64,000 bases of DNA from Zygaena filipendulae (GCA_907165275.2 OU015668.1:7311658-7375657); one strand, 5' to 3'. Positions 32,501 to 37,403 are shown, counted from the first letter of the stretch. Notes: generated from the sequence alone by a model not told the origin. Numbers and translations are program-made.

Positions 32501-34390
32501 CACCCTCAACAAAAACCCGTTGGCAACTGAGGTGAGGTGAGGCGTGACTGCGGCGCCTACCTACCTAAAGACGCGAGTTTGAGAAGTAAGGTTTTTGAAT
32601 TAAGGCATCTATCCCACTGTCGCATCTATCCCCGTTTCACCTAGTCGTATAATTGATAAGATTACTACATATAGCGTGCATGTACGTTTTTTCATGAACA
32701 GGGAATATTTTCTTCATAATATTCTTTAAATTTTCGTGGCGATCCATTGCCACCTTGCTCCTAGAGCATTCCTTTCTCGCATTCCTAGAGCTACTCAGTA
32801 GAACGAACGTTAAAAGTTTATTTTTACAAACTAACCTGCATCGAATAAAGCTTGGTAAGACTGCTCAAGCAGCAGCCGAGTCATAGGATCGAAAACGTTG
32901 GCCAGTCTGCTATGGATCGCAAAAGGCTCTGCGTCAAAGAGGTCTATATCGGGGATGTTCCCTGCGTACTCCGACAGCTCTGGGTGTTCGTAATTCCATC
33001 GAGAATTCTCTTTGGTCACCATGTTTACCTGGTCATAGAAAAGGAGAAGTTGAAATTTTTAAGCAGACGTCAATTAAAATTAGTTGACGACTCCTTTAAA
33101 GTTTGACAAAGCTTTCGACAAGTCTAACTTAAAATTATTTTGCGACACTTTAAGTTTCATTGTGAAAAAACCGGCCAAGTGCGAGTCGGACTCGTGCACG
33201 AAGGTTTCCGTACCATTATCTATAAAAACGGCAAAAAGTCACGGTTATTGTATGGGAGCCCTTTTAAATATTTATTTTATTCTATTTTTCACTATTTGTT
33301 GTTATAACTATCATGGTTGATGAGATACAGCTTTGTGACAGTCGGACAAACAGACAGACGGACAGACGGACCGCGGAGTCTTAGTAGGTAATAGGGTCCT
33401 GTTTTGCCCTCTGGGTACGGAACCCCAACAAAAAAATCTCGTATAAAGATTAGTATCTTAGAGTCTTGTCTGCCAGTCAGTTTTCACACTACTTAAATAC
33501 ATATACATCTATACATATAAAATGCTTTGTCCTGAATGACTGATGGATCAACGCACAGCCTAAACCGCTGATCGTAGAGACCTGAAATTTGGAGGGTGTG
33601 TTCTTTGTATGATGGAGGTATCCGGTAAAAAAGGATTTTTGAAAATTCAACCCCTAAGATGATGAGAAGGGGTTGCAAAGTTTATATGGAACAATTCCAT
33701 GGGAACTTCGAAATCATCGCGGGTGCAACCGCGCAAAACAGCTAGTATATATATATATATATATAGTATATAACGTGGTAATGAATTAACTGAAAACCTG
33801 ATTTAAAAAAATACTCAATAATATGATTAAAATATATTTTATGTCGAAAAAATTTATACTTTAAAAGTTATTCAACATTAGTTTGGAGGTGACCTATCTA
33901 CGAAATTCCAACGCTACGCCTGCGCCTACCGGTTCGATTTTTTTTTGCTTTATTAATATTGTATTATAAATAATTTAGACATGGGCTAATAAAAATGAAA
34001 AAATATAACCTATATTAAAACATAGTGCGATCGATTCGCTAGCTGATTCTGAGAAAACTACTTTCTAGTTTTCAGTTAATTCATTAACACGTTGTATAAT
34101 CACTTAGTATTTTCGTTGCTGTTATAACTTCTAAATTTGAAAAGTCCAACAGTGAGGTCATAATGAGGAGAGTTAAGGACTGTTAGGAAAATCCATACCA
34201 AGTTAAACAAGTTGTAACGAAGCAACATAACTTGTTAAGTTACCTTGTTATAAAGCTTTTCGTCGAACTCCATCACGTTGTGGCAATCGGGCAAAAGCCC
34301 GGACATGCCGCTGATGACGATGTCGTTGTCATCATACGCGGCGCTGTCCGCATCCACGTGCGAGCCGCAGTCTTCAGGGAGTGGTGCCAT
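1..34390 (-). CDS. Fatty acid synthase-like gene A (39 coding exons, 3' end off the left edge)
   Basis: Multidomain type I FAS homologue. Exons 5' to 3': 34390-34244, 33028-32836, 31552-31420, 30192-29989, 29361-29245, 29115-28943, 28158-28016, 27453-27250, 27050-26864, 25544-25391, 24236-24067, 23790-23639, 22203-22020, 21894-21746, 21067-20883, 19947-19828, 19388-19279, 19155-18965, 18872-18727, 18644-18390, 18298-18181, 18060-17812, 17702-17286, 14934-14767, 14680-14568, 14488-14338, 14269-14098, 10950-10838, 10748-10584, 10114-9945, 9745-9596, 7913-7689, 7589-7481, 7372-7204, 6065-5915, 5164-5008, 3280-3104, 2666-2564, 461-1. Every junction keeps frame and the sum is 6,855 nt (2,285 codons); insect FAS proteins are about 2,400 residues. 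The ATG at 34390 precedes MAPLPEDCG and the KS start DDNDIVISG. An AG at 34410-34411 (CGAACAG before GCTCATT) suggests a 5'UTR intron. No frameshift or stop was seen. Several active sites are lost (see domain entries), so normal FAS activity is not expected. Confidence 0.88.
462..2563 (-). other. Gene A intron 38
   Basis: A 2.1-kb intron homologous to 48471-51072 in gene B. It contains a minus-strand Helitron-like element (1429-1637) and otherwise unique AT-rich sequence; a short CG-rich stretch at about 840-940 (CGACTCGCGGGCACGAGTCG inverted repeat) is kept in B near 48900. Confidence 0.7.
1429..1637 (-). mobile_element. Non-autonomous Helitron-like element (intron 38, A)
   Basis: Read on the minus strand it begins A|TCCTTGCTATTATAAAAGTG and ends with the CGCGG...CCGCG hairpin (loop GTGAAA) followed by GAGCAGCTAG|T. 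These are the Helitron hallmarks: 5' TC, 3' hairpin about 10 nt before CTAG, and insertion between A and T without target duplication. A (CAAA)n run lies at 1581-1610. The corresponding part of gene B (49.3-49.5 kb) lacks it. Confidence 0.7.
2852..3000 (-). mobile_element. Degenerate Helitron-like fragment
   Basis: Contains the minus-strand 3' end in mutated form (plus: tagctgctgtttcaccc...gtaatttcgaag) followed by the family's 'gggataaaagtaccctatgtc' body. No clean 5' end. Lies in intron 37 of gene A. Confidence 0.5.
3484..3610 (-). mobile_element. Old Helitron-like fragment shared by A and B
   Basis: Plus strand reads gctgttccccgtggtttcac and continues with the family body to about 3605. 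The same fragment is at 51729-51845 in gene B with the same right boundary (aaaaatgctttatgtcgtgt), so it predates the duplication. Confidence 0.6.
3732..3830 (-). mobile_element. Truncated Helitron-like 3' end
   Basis: Begins on the plus strand with A|ctagccgttccccgcggttt, the reverse of the family 3' terminus, with the hairpin intact. Only about 100 bases are recognisable. Not found at the homologous place in gene B. Confidence 0.55.
3980..4890 (-). mobile_element. piggyBac-like transposase relic in intron 36 of gene A
   Basis: Conceptual minus-strand translation in several frames recovers piggyBac transposase pieces in order: acidic N-terminal part DAVHIPPSVDNLTDEGDLDD (about 4860-4770), HNRHLFILTVAELKRFIGIL and LTGYHSLPAAKLLSKSED (about 4480-4340), and IFSHDLSIDEEMVRYFGRYG with MFIKGKRVRFGF (about 4150-4030). 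The IDEEM-F-GR motif is a piggyBac hallmark. Frameshifts and a stop break it and the C-terminal half is absent. The same intron in gene B (51516-51970) is only about 455 bases and has no trace of it. TTAA-flanked ends could not be placed with certainty. Confidence 0.75.
5531..5659. repeat. Foldback (hairpin) repeat in intron 35 of gene A
   Basis: Left arm aaaaggaagaccatgaatta at 5531 is matched in inverse by aattcatggtcttcctttt ending at 5659, giving arms of about 25 bases around a loop of about 70. It lies in a roughly 520-base block (5270-5840) present in A but absent from B intron 35 (208 bases). Transposon identity is not known. Confidence 0.6.
5915..6065 (-). CDS. Gene A exon 35: acyl carrier protein (ACP) domain without its serine
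   Basis: The exon aligns with the FAS ACP helix II region: LTLEMLGLTDERVQELYWLL against the family's L-LGMDSLM-VE--Q-LE, followed by FKLDLPKQCLPQLSIAK. The DSL motif, whose Ser carries 4'-phosphopantetheine, is LTDER here (Asp1955 in the Ser column). No nearby serine can take its place. The donor is AA|GTAAAT at 5914 and the acceptor is CAG at 6066-6068. The gene B exon at 52336-52486 encodes the same residues. Without the prosthetic group an ACP cannot carry intermediates, so the whole FAS cycle should fail. Confidence 0.83.
6283..6935 (-). mobile_element. 5'-truncated LINE insertion in intron 34 of gene A
   Basis: Gene B reads acgacaaattcaaatgttgc straight through at 52694-52713, while A has about 640 extra bases bounded by acaaattcaaa and gaattcaaatattgc, consistent with a target duplication of about 9 bases (aattcaaat). 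The insert ends on the minus strand with an (AATAAAT)n tail at 6283-6303. Its 3'UTR (cagacacaaaacaagttaca...) recurs inverted at 11560-11880 and 56840-57145. The open frame 6899-6582 (ending KACAPSSV) is probably the tail of the element's coding region; I do not recognise it with certainty. Confidence 0.7.
7204..9745 (-). CDS. Gene A exons 31-34: degenerate ketoreductase (KR) domain and linker
   Basis: Exon 31 aligns with the KR start, but the Rossmann signature TGGLGGFG is replaced by LCDDEGFG (residues 1729-1736), then VQLADHLVASGVRKLHVL follows the family. Exon 32 (LWEQHGVQVKILDGN...NDIGPVRAIFVV) matches the WEEQGVKV...LGPVGGIF part. Exon 33 reads FVMISDGSNFGREICVQR where the family has FSSVSCGRGNAGQ-NYG-AN-ICEQR, so about 15 residues including the catalytic Ser/Tyr segment are missing or changed; the only candidate for the Tyr position is Phe. 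Exon 34 (FVGSEKVNELPSDQYLET...) is the linker to ACP. From family knowledge neither NADPH binding nor proton donation should work. The same residues occur in gene B. Confidence 0.85.
8370..8606 (+). mobile_element. Helitron-like element shared by A and B (intron 31)
   Basis: Starts A|TCTATACATATAAAATGC and ends tcgcgggtgaaaccgcgcgg followed by gacagcaa, so the terminal CTAG is mutated. The orthologous copy is 54139-54379 in gene B. Confidence 0.65.
8621..8850 (+). mobile_element. Helitron-like element, first of a tandem pair
   Basis: Begins A|TCTAATATATATAAATCACG and ends with a ccgcggatgaaatcgcgggg hairpin plus gacagCTAG|T. Directly followed by a second copy of the same family. Both are missing from gene B, where the flanks join (gacagcaagtctatatatgt attatataaaa). 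Confidence 0.75.
8851..9037 (+). mobile_element. Helitron-like element, second of a tandem pair
   Basis: Starts TCTAATATATATAAATCACG exactly where the first copy's CTAG ends and finishes with the same hairpin and CTAG|T at 9037. About 43 bases shorter than the first copy through an internal deletion (the 'gaaggacatagagtac' stretch is missing). Confidence 0.75.
9038..9344 (+). mobile_element. Diverged Helitron-like repeat (intron 31)
   Basis: Ends gaaattatcgcagggaacagttag|t, a decayed version of the family end, and shares the body 'acgcacagctgaaaccactgg' with other copies. Also present in gene B at about 54390-54675. In A only, a 23-base piece (ctaagaaagtatttttgaaa...) is duplicated in tandem at about 9155-9200. 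Confidence 0.5.
9945..14680 (-). CDS. Gene A exons 25-30: enoyl reductase (ER) domain
   Basis: A medium-chain dehydrogenase-like ER. Exon 25 VQYVALNVTDTNKAT matches the family start (VYYASLNFRD type). Exon 26 has SGESVMGIVSGG and VPAHWTLEEAATVPLPYAIAFYCL. Exon 27 carries the NADPH loop VHGGAGALGQAVI (residues 1525-1537), which looks intact. Exon 28 has NSRDATF...GKGCNIVISCI, exon 29 aligns with the ER substrate region, and exon 30 (ISQGYVRPLSRVTYPPQDVVRAFQLLAASRHRGRVLIRL) is the C-terminal end. Intron 27 (10951-14097) contains a Gypsy element nested in a MITE. ER activity cannot be excluded from the motifs visible here. Confidence 0.85.
11180..11471. mobile_element. Left part of a MITE interrupted by Gypsy (gene A)
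   Basis: Starts acaacgtgttaatgaattaa, the terminal inverted repeat of the family seen uninterrupted at 30893-31281 and 33769-34097, and runs to aacctatatt-aaaac where the Gypsy LTR begins. The other MITE end (cactaacacgttgtat) is at 14051-14070. Confidence 0.75.
11472..11944 (-). repeat. 3' LTR of the gene A Gypsy remnant, with an inserted LINE tail
   Basis: Plus-strand ends are tgttttaagtgataatcac and gcagtaaacttaca, that is TG...CA on either strand. A roughly 320-base insertion (about 11557-11877) with an (aataaat)n tail splits the LTR; it is the 3'UTR of the same LINE family as 6283-6580. Gene B carries the same split LTR at 56757-57214. The 5-base sequence aaaac at 11467-11471 is the left target duplication. 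Confidence 0.75.
11472..13999 (-). mobile_element. Ty3/Gypsy retrotransposon remnant in intron 27 of gene A
   Basis: Minus-strand pieces: RT/RNase H debris (about 13770-13210), integrase zinc-finger region (13137-12925: LIHQGHPDISKSVKNARQSF), integrase core and C-terminus (12944-12342: VIVDCFSHWLELIPLQSKTS), then a 3' segment (12322-12047). The catalytic-core acidic residues are mutated (VANNNPFL where the family has SDNG-F). A solo 3' LTR follows (11472-11944). Relative to gene B, two internal blocks and the 5' LTR are missing, including gag, protease, the RT start and most of RNase H. Inactive relic. Confidence 0.8.
14767..18298 (-). CDS. Gene A exons 21-24: pseudo-methyltransferase / structural region
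   Basis: Exons at 18298-18181 (CEGLLIQNISF), 18060-17812 (MPSTIYMFLQIVAENLNKN...), 17702-17286 (139 codons, the longest internal exon, INLGVEVVDSPTSLY) and 14934-14767 (VSIFKGVWGGEFFLPL...) correspond by position to the non-catalytic region between DH and ER of animal FAS, where a methyltransferase remnant and the ER entry strand sit. Exons 22-24 are phase 0 at both ends. Exon 24 begins after an AAAAAG acceptor at 14935, a site kept in gene B. The intron between exons 23 and 24 (14935-17285) is filled by a MITE and a locally duplicated repeat absent from gene B. Confidence 0.8.
14955..14995 (+). repeat. tRNA-like SINE head fragment
   Basis: Contains caaactcgccaggtgtcgcg followed by ggtttcattcccgca, which resembles a Pol III B box in a T-arm context. 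The gene B counterpart (63381-63432) also keeps an A-box-like gacctaatgattagc. It sits just upstream of exon 24 in both genes. Short and diverged, so only a tentative call. Confidence 0.35.
15106..15732. mobile_element. MITE with GGTCCGTATTAATA termini (intron 23, A)
   Basis: The left end aggtccgtattaatagtcag and the right end ttattaatacgggcct are inverted repeats, and 'actcaag/cttgag' and 'gatgatctcaag' motifs recur inside. Total about 630 bases. Absent from the corresponding gene B intron (63349-63883). The ends resemble those of the smaller element at 24521-24750. Confidence 0.6.
16011..16852. repeat. Local duplicated block in intron 23 of gene A
   Basis: Two units recur. Unit 1 (cattactcatactcggaaag ... 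gaatcgctttcaactgacag) is at 16014-16110 and 16552-16642. Unit 2 (ctttagctaattcctatttt ... cccctaggataacaatgtac) is at 16389-16539 and 16753-16850, the second copy with an internal deletion. Together they look like an element duplicated around itself. Not present in gene B. Confidence 0.6.
18384..18390 (-). other. Possible GC splice donor of gene A intron 20
   Basis: Exon 21 begins with one base completing a codon followed by TGT GAA GGT. A donor AG|GCACGT at 18390/18389 gives QVYELLNETRCEGLL, which keeps the family spacing (V-Y-...-V-R-C-G-G). The competing GT donor at 18413 (CAGGT|GTATGA) is in frame but deletes eight residues. The intron would be only 91 bases (18299-18389). Confidence 0.5.
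18390..19947 (-). CDS. Gene A exons 16-20: dehydratase (DH) domain
   Basis: Exon 16 carries the pre-DH strand (ALYPKVEFPVS...LSHLVDWVHSS). Exon 17/18 holds the hotdog-fold catalytic motif HxxxGxxxxP as HIIEGSVVFP (His905), followed by MVWDTIA. Exon 20 holds the second catalytic motif DxxxQ as DSVIQ (Asp1050, Gln1054). Both DH catalytic residues are thus present. Exon 19 (VTHKNLLVATGCVLQVER) links the two halves. Exon 20 most likely ends at 18390 with an AG|GCACGT donor; a GT donor at 18413-18412 (exon end 18414) also keeps frame but drops the conserved V-Y...R-C-x-G spacing. In a normal FAS this domain dehydrates the 3-hydroxyacyl-ACP. Confidence 0.84.
19974..20386 (+). mobile_element. Helitron-like element (intron 15 of gene A)
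   Basis: A|TCTATACTATAATAAAAGAG at the 5' end; cgcaggtgaaaccgcgggca then ccagCTAG|T at the 3' end. Length 413, longer than most copies here, with ctgtctgtctatctgttcgc internally, as in 46745-47012. Confidence 0.7.
20883..27050 (-). CDS. Gene A exons 9-15: linker and malonyl/acetyl transferase (MAT)
   Basis: Exon 9 (NIERYACDLPYLVTASGR...) is the KS-MAT linker. Exon 10 starts the MAT fold with RPLWFVYSGMGSQW. Exon 12 has the nucleophile elbow GHSVGE with Ser611, then AAYSRG (the Arg that normally binds the malonyl carboxylate) and IRGSMAAVG. Exon 13 has IAYHSRYI, the catalytic His position. So the MAT triad residues look intact, unlike the KS. Exon 14 (GPGLLKYLKE...WVSTSVPQDRW...SAEYHTNNLL) and exon 15 (SPVLFEETSTLVPANAVLVE) complete the domain; the family junction NNLLSPVLFEE shows that exon 14 ends at 21746 with a GC donor. 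Malonyl or acetyl loading could therefore still occur, but no functional carrier serine exists to accept the group. Confidence 0.88.
21740..21746 (-). other. Probable GC splice donor of gene A intron 14
   Basis: Exon 14 must end in phase 0 after NNLL so that exon 15 (starting AGT CCC GTA CTA, SPVLFEE) continues the family sequence NNLLSPVLFEE. The junction reads TTATTG|GCAAGTGC on the minus strand: a GC donor with an otherwise ideal GCAAGT. No GT donor nearby keeps the frame; using GCAA|GTGCAG would shift exon 15. GC-AG introns are a known minor class. Confidence 0.75.
22251..22449 (-). mobile_element. Helitron-like element (intron 12 of gene A)
   Basis: Minus strand runs A|TCCTACTAATGTTATAAATG to the hairpin (cgcgggtgaaaccacggggc) and acagCTAG|T. 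Compact 199-base copy, close to the 29481 and 31986 elements. Confidence 0.72.
22688..22929. mobile_element. Long-inverted-repeat MITE (intron 12 of gene A)
   Basis: The left arm starts tttctttgctttattggata and extends about 90 bases to gacttggccagtttt; the right arm (aaaactggaaaagtcaaatc ... tatccaataaagcaaagaaa) is its imperfect reverse complement. The spacer between arms is about 60 bases, AT-rich. A transcript would form a long hairpin. No flanking duplication could be fixed. Confidence 0.7.
24237..25390 (-). other. Gene A intron 10, mostly repeat
   Basis: About 24290-25150 is an interspersed repeat (ggcacggtagtgcccctgcc ... gtttccttaggtcctagaaagc). An inverted, shorter relative is at 49900-50240 in intron 38 of gene B. 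A MITE (24521-24750) is nested in it. A CT-rich run with ccccccctccc is at about 25268. Confidence 0.6.
24521..24750. mobile_element. 230-base MITE with 22-base terminal inverted repeats
   Basis: Left end gggtccttattcactatgac is the inverse of the right end ggtcatagtgaataagggcc. The related repeat near 50000 lacks it: there 'atctaaaaaacc' joins directly to 'ctgatttcgtcactgac' (read on the minus strand), giving an approximate empty site. Termini resemble those of 15106-15732. Confidence 0.65.
25890..26265 (+). mobile_element. RTE-type LINE 3'-end relic (intron 9 of gene A)
   Basis: Plus-strand translation, with stops, recovers FKTKVFDYRMLLVMTYGTET, RRRTKVTDIARRIANFKWKW and GAHR..., matching the RT C-terminal part of the LINE at 42722-43717 (KTKVYNQCVLPVMTYGAETW; RRRTRVTDIALQNSKLKWQW). 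Heavily mutated. Confidence 0.65.
26504..26536. repeat. Homopolymer T33
   Basis: A run of 33 T, followed by aattcatttatttgctgaac. On the minus strand this is a poly(A) tail after that sequence, suggesting a retroposed copy of unknown family in intron 9. Length is prone to sequencing error. Confidence 0.6.
27250..34390 (-). CDS. Gene A exons 1-8: ketoacyl synthase (KS) domain, histidines lost
   Basis: Residues 1-438. The KS condenses acyl and malonyl groups through a Cys-His-His triad. Landmarks: ISGMSGLLP near the start, VFDPMTRLLLE (exon 2), GCSRAMCANRISYWLNVIGP then VVDSACCSS (exon 4, Cys185 in the DTACSS position), FTGVNGHVLLQ (exon 8). The usual EAHGTGT reads EGFGAA (Phe320 for His) and the usual KSNMGH reads MSNIGY (Met353 for Lys, Tyr358 for His). 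Exon 6 ends at 28943 with donor GCAG|GTAATA and exon 7 starts after TTTTAG at 28159, so these residues lie in firmly framed exons. From family knowledge, loss of both histidines should abolish decarboxylation and condensation. Introns 1-7 hold Helitrons, MITEs and a Tc1 relic. Confidence 0.88.
28380..28700 (-). mobile_element. Tc1-like transposase C-terminal relic (intron 6 of gene A)
   Basis: Minus-strand open frame 28628-28380 reads MDWLPYPNPTEHVWALMKLN then ELRSHKKEIWRSLSCDYTEK and IIESMPQRCQAIL, the C-terminal end of a Tc1/mariner transposase around the third catalytic acid (P-PNPTEH, family PDLNPIEH). The N-terminal two thirds are missing. A run of 16 G interrupts the tail. Confidence 0.75.
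28413..28428. repeat. Homopolymer G16
   Basis: Sixteen consecutive G within the Tc1 relic. Unusual in this AT-rich region; could be a replication-slippage product or an assembly artefact. Confidence 0.6.
29481..29719 (+). mobile_element. Helitron-like element (intron 4 of gene A)
   Basis: A|TCCTACTAATATTATAAATG at the start, gggtgaaaccgcggggcaca gCTAG|T at the end. The body has a (GGATGTTT)n variable stretch at about 29515-29570. Confidence 0.75.
30506..30740. mobile_element. Long-inverted-repeat MITE (intron 3 of gene A)
   Basis: Left end ggccgcactcagagtcgact and right end agtcgactctgagtgcggcg form the tips of arms of about 100 bases (also attacttagttaagtatag / ctatacttaactaagtaat and cattagaatttaatta-like inner parts). 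Total about 235 bases, so almost the whole unit is palindromic. Confidence 0.72.
30893..31281. mobile_element. MITE with ACAACGTGTTAATGAATTAA-type termini, copy 1
   Basis: Left ataacgtgttaatgaattaa; right end cattaacacgatgtatat. The core (gtttggaggtgacctatcta ... ccaagcgctacgcccgcac) is shared with 33769-34097, 11180-11471 and 56467-56756. Intron 3 of gene A. Confidence 0.7.
31986..32194 (+). mobile_element. Helitron-like element (intron 2 of gene A)
   Basis: A|TCCCTACTAATATTATAAAT at the 5' end, a (TGTC)n stretch at 32023-32042, and cgcgggtgaaaccgcgggga acagCTAG|T at the 3' end. Confidence 0.75.
33165..33432 (+). repeat. Interspersed repeat, unidentified family
   Basis: aaaaccggccaagtgcgagt ... 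cggactcgtgcacgaaggtttccgtacc at the left and ctctgggtacggaaccccaa at the right, with (GACA)n at 33345-33368. The inverted 'ggttccgtacc/ggtacggaacc' pair near the ends suggests a foldback element. A fragment (ggtacggaaccctaaa) recurs at 49109. Intron 1 of gene A. Confidence 0.55.
33508..33745 (+). mobile_element. Helitron-like element (intron 1 of gene A)
   Basis: A|TCTATACATATAAAATGCTT start and gcgggtgcaaccgcgcaaaa cagCTAG|T end; same subfamily as 8370-8606 and 54139-54379. Followed by an (AT)n run at 33746-33766. Confidence 0.72.
33769..34097. mobile_element. MITE with ACAACGTGTTAATGAATTAA-type termini, copy 2
   Basis: Left ataacgtggtaatgaattaa ctgaaaac and right gttttcagttaattcattaacacgttgtat are inverted repeats of about 28 bases. 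This copy shows the uninterrupted sequence aacctatattaaaacatagt gcgatcg that is the empty site for the Gypsy insertions in genes A and B. Confidence 0.75.
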
Positions 34391-34560
34391 TTGTCTGCCG
34401 ACAATGAGCCTGTTCGACCAATAAGTATTAGTAAAAAAAATTCAATTCCTCATTATTAAAATAACCAAAAAGGAGTTCTCAACATCCTCCCCACCATGGC
34501 GCATGAGGATACATACAGTTTACACAGTTTAACAATGCGCCATATACAAACAAAATTAAA

Positions 34561-34880
34561 TTAACGCAAATTAAAAATGAAATCTGTCCGGTACTTTAAT
34601 GAGCCGACCAGAACGTGTTTTAGTAGAGATCGCGTTGTAGAGACAACAGGCCGCGGGAGGCGGGCACCACTCCTCAACACAGTATGCTCATCGGCTGATA
34701 ACTCTAAGGAATAGATCGCCTGGATTGCTCTTAAACGTTCTCCTGCTGCTGTCTTTACTTTGACAACTCTTCTATGCCCATCTGCACCCTCAAGGATATC
34801 CATCACTAGCCCTAACGGCCACTCTACACGCTTCTTGTTACTGTCCTCTAAGAGTACGACGTCCCCAGGCCTAACACTAA
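34561..34880 (-). mobile_element. BEL/Pao-type polyprotein C-terminal relic upstream of gene A
   Basis: Minus-strand translation: GDVVLLEDSNKKRVEWPLGL then VMDILEGADGHRRVVKVKTA and GERLRAIQAIYSLEL. This matches the C-terminal domain after the integrase of BEL/Pao elements (GD-V-i-d-n---WplGrV---GkDG--RvVkvkT--G---RpI-kLypLE). Only about 100 codons remain. It lies 150 bases upstream of the first visible gene A exon. Confidence 0.65.
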
Positions 34881-34944
34881 CAACATTTTAGCAAACAAAA
34901 TGACCGTATTTATGATCACAGCTCTAAGGAAGCTTCTTATTTAG

Positions 34945-35440
34945 TTGATAGAGTGCAACGTGGCCCTCGTTACGTGGGCATTATCCGACCTCAGTGATGA
35001 TTTGGTGGTTTGTGAAAAAGGTATCAAAACATCGGCACAAAGGTATCAAGATACCATTCTTGAGAAGGTAGTGAAGCCCCTTAACAACACTAACACTATG
35101 TTCAATAACCAAGAATGGTCCTTCCAGTAAGACTCTGCGCCGGGTTATAAAACTCGGTCTACGCAGTCTTGGTTGGAAACGAACGTTTCGGACTTCATCA
35201 AAGCTGAAGACAGGCCGTCGTCTAGTCCCGATCTTAATCCGCTGGATTATTATTTATGGTCAGTTTTAGAAAGTACGGCTTGCTCTAATCGCCATGATAA
35301 TTTGTACTCCCTAAAACAATCCATACGATTGGGAGTGAAGAATTTTCCCATGGAAAGAGTGCGTACATTGATAACTGGCCTCAACGTTTAAAGGAATGTA
35401 TTGCAGTCAATGGAGACCACTTCGAATAAGCTTTTTATAT
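34945..35440 (+). mobile_element. mariner-type transposase relic
   Basis: Plus-strand: EKGIKTSAQRYQDTILEKVV then KPLNNTNTMFNNQEWSFQ*DSAPGYKTRSTQSWLETNV and DRPSSSPDLNPLDYYLWSVLES, ending before VNGDHFE. The SSSPDLNPLDY motif holds the third catalytic acid of a mariner-like element. At least one stop (35128) and one frame break near 35391 inactivate it. Confidence 0.75.
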
Positions 35441-35906
35441 TTTAAATTGTTTTATATTTATGTATTAAACTAACACACTGTAAAAGTAATAAATGTTATT
35501 TGCCACAGAATTTTTTTTTTCTTTATTACAGTATTTATGGCAAGACATAGGTAGGGGTAGGGTTTACAAAAAATATTTTGTGATTTTTCATAAGGTTTAA
35601 TTTTTGAAGGCCATTTTATTTTAAAAAAAAGAAAGAGTTTAAGTACTTACCTACCTAATCATTTTTGTTTGGGTTTTTATTTTGGTTTTCTGTCAAAATT
35701 CAAAATTCAAAATTCAAAAGCTCTTTATTACTTAGGATTGGTTACAATCACTTGTAATCGTCAGCAGGTTCTTAAAACTATAAATTACCGTCAGTTCGGA
35801 ATACGTCGTCTGCTGAGAAGAACTGACAAGAAACTCAGCAGGGCTGTCTTTAAATGATCTTACTTATAAACTAGGAGAACAAAAAATAGTAATTGGATAG
35901 AGCAAT

Positions 35907-37403
35907 TCATTCCCAAACGTCTGTATCATTTAAATAGTCTACTACACTATAATATGCTTTATCGCATAATCTGTGTTTAATAAGCGTCTTGAATTTATTA
36001 ATTGACAAATTAATTACATCGTTTGGGAGTTTGTTGTAAAAGCGTATACATTGTCCTTTAAATGACTTAGAAATTTTATGGAGCCTAGTCTTAGGCACAG
36101 CGAGTTTATCTTTATTTCTTAAGTTAAGATTATGTAAATCACTGTTTTTCTTAAAGTTGACTAAATTTTTGTGAACATATAATAAATTCTCGTATATATA
36201 CTGAGAATGTACAGTCATTATTTTAAACTCGCTGAATTTAGTTCTCAGTGAATCCCGAGGGCCCAACTTATAGATTGCGCGAATGGCTCGTTTCTGCAAC
36301 ACGAATACAGAATCGATATCCGCGGCACTACCCCACAGCAGTATGCCGTATGACATAATGCTGTGGAAATAACTAAAATAAACTAAACGCGCGGTATTAA
36401 TATCAGTAAGTTGACGGATTTTCTTAACAGCATAAGCCGCCGAGCTTAATCTACCTGATAACTTTTTTATATGTGGGCCCCATTGTAATTTTGCATCTAA
36501 TGTTATACCTAGAAAGACAGTTTCATCGACCATTTCCAAATCCTCATTATTAATCAGTAATCTGGTTTTTACTTGTTTAACATTTTTTGTCACAAATCTT
36601 ATACATTTGGTTTTATCACGGTTTAGTAATAAGTTATTAGCATTAAACCAGTGTACTATTTTAGAGAGAGCATTGTTCACATCGTCTACAGCCGATTGCT
36701 GTCTATTAACCTTAAACACTAAAGATGTATCATCTGCAAACAATACTATCTCATGGTTGTCCCTCACTAGATAAGGTAAGTCATTTATATAAACAAGGAA
36801 CAGGAATGGTCCTAATATAGATCCTTGGGGTACTCCCATTACCACTGCAGAACCATGTGATCGTTTTCCGTTGACATCAACCCTTTGGATCCTATCACTC
36901 AAGTACGAAGTAAGAAGATCCAAAGCTACACCTCGTATTCCGTAATAGTGTAGTTTCCTGACCAAAGTTGTATGCTCAACACAATCAAAGGCCTTGGATA
37001 AATCACAAAACACTCCATAAGCATCACGTGACTCCTCCCAGGCCTCAAAAATATTTTCAATTAATTTAATTCCTGCATCAGTTGTAGAGCGACCACGAGT
37101 AAAACCGAACTGTTTATGATGCAGCAAGTCGTTTTTATTAAAGTATGCGAGTAGTTGGCTAAGTATAAGCTTTTCAAATATTTTACTAAATGTGGGTAGT
37201 ACTGAAATTGGTCTAAAGTTAGTAGGGTCTGTTGTACTACCTGTTTTAAACAAAGGTGTTATTTTACTATATTTCATTTGGTCAGGAAACACACCACAGT
37301 CTATACATTTATTAAATATATCAACTAAATCTAGTGCAATAATATCAATTAACACATAGCTTAAAGTTAGTGTCACTAGATTTAGCTTTACCAGTTTCTT
37401 CAT
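35907..37403 (-). pseudogene. LINE reverse transcriptase part of ORF2
   Basis: 498-codon open frame. RT motifs in order: PLFKTGSTTDPTNFRPIS, AFDCVEHTTLVRKLHYYGI, MGVPQGSILGP, FADDTS, then FLGITLDAKLQWGPHI and the thumb region (VYFSYFHSIMSYGILLWG). The FADD catalytic pair is intact. It has no separate translation start of its own in a full element; the open frame begins just after the frame break. Confidence 0.8.

Noticed and set aside
1..34390. Gene A as a processed or decayed pseudogene.
   Set aside because: It keeps introns, all splice sites are plausible and 2,285 codons are open, so decay is not supported despite catalytic losses.
34232..34459. Open frame of 75 codons on the plus strand over gene A exon 1.
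   Set aside because: It is the antisense shadow of the GC-richer first coding exon, with no homology of its own.
35669..35857. Plus-strand 62-codon frame next to the LINE.
   Set aside because: Falls in the 3'UTR and tandem tail of the minus-strand LINE.
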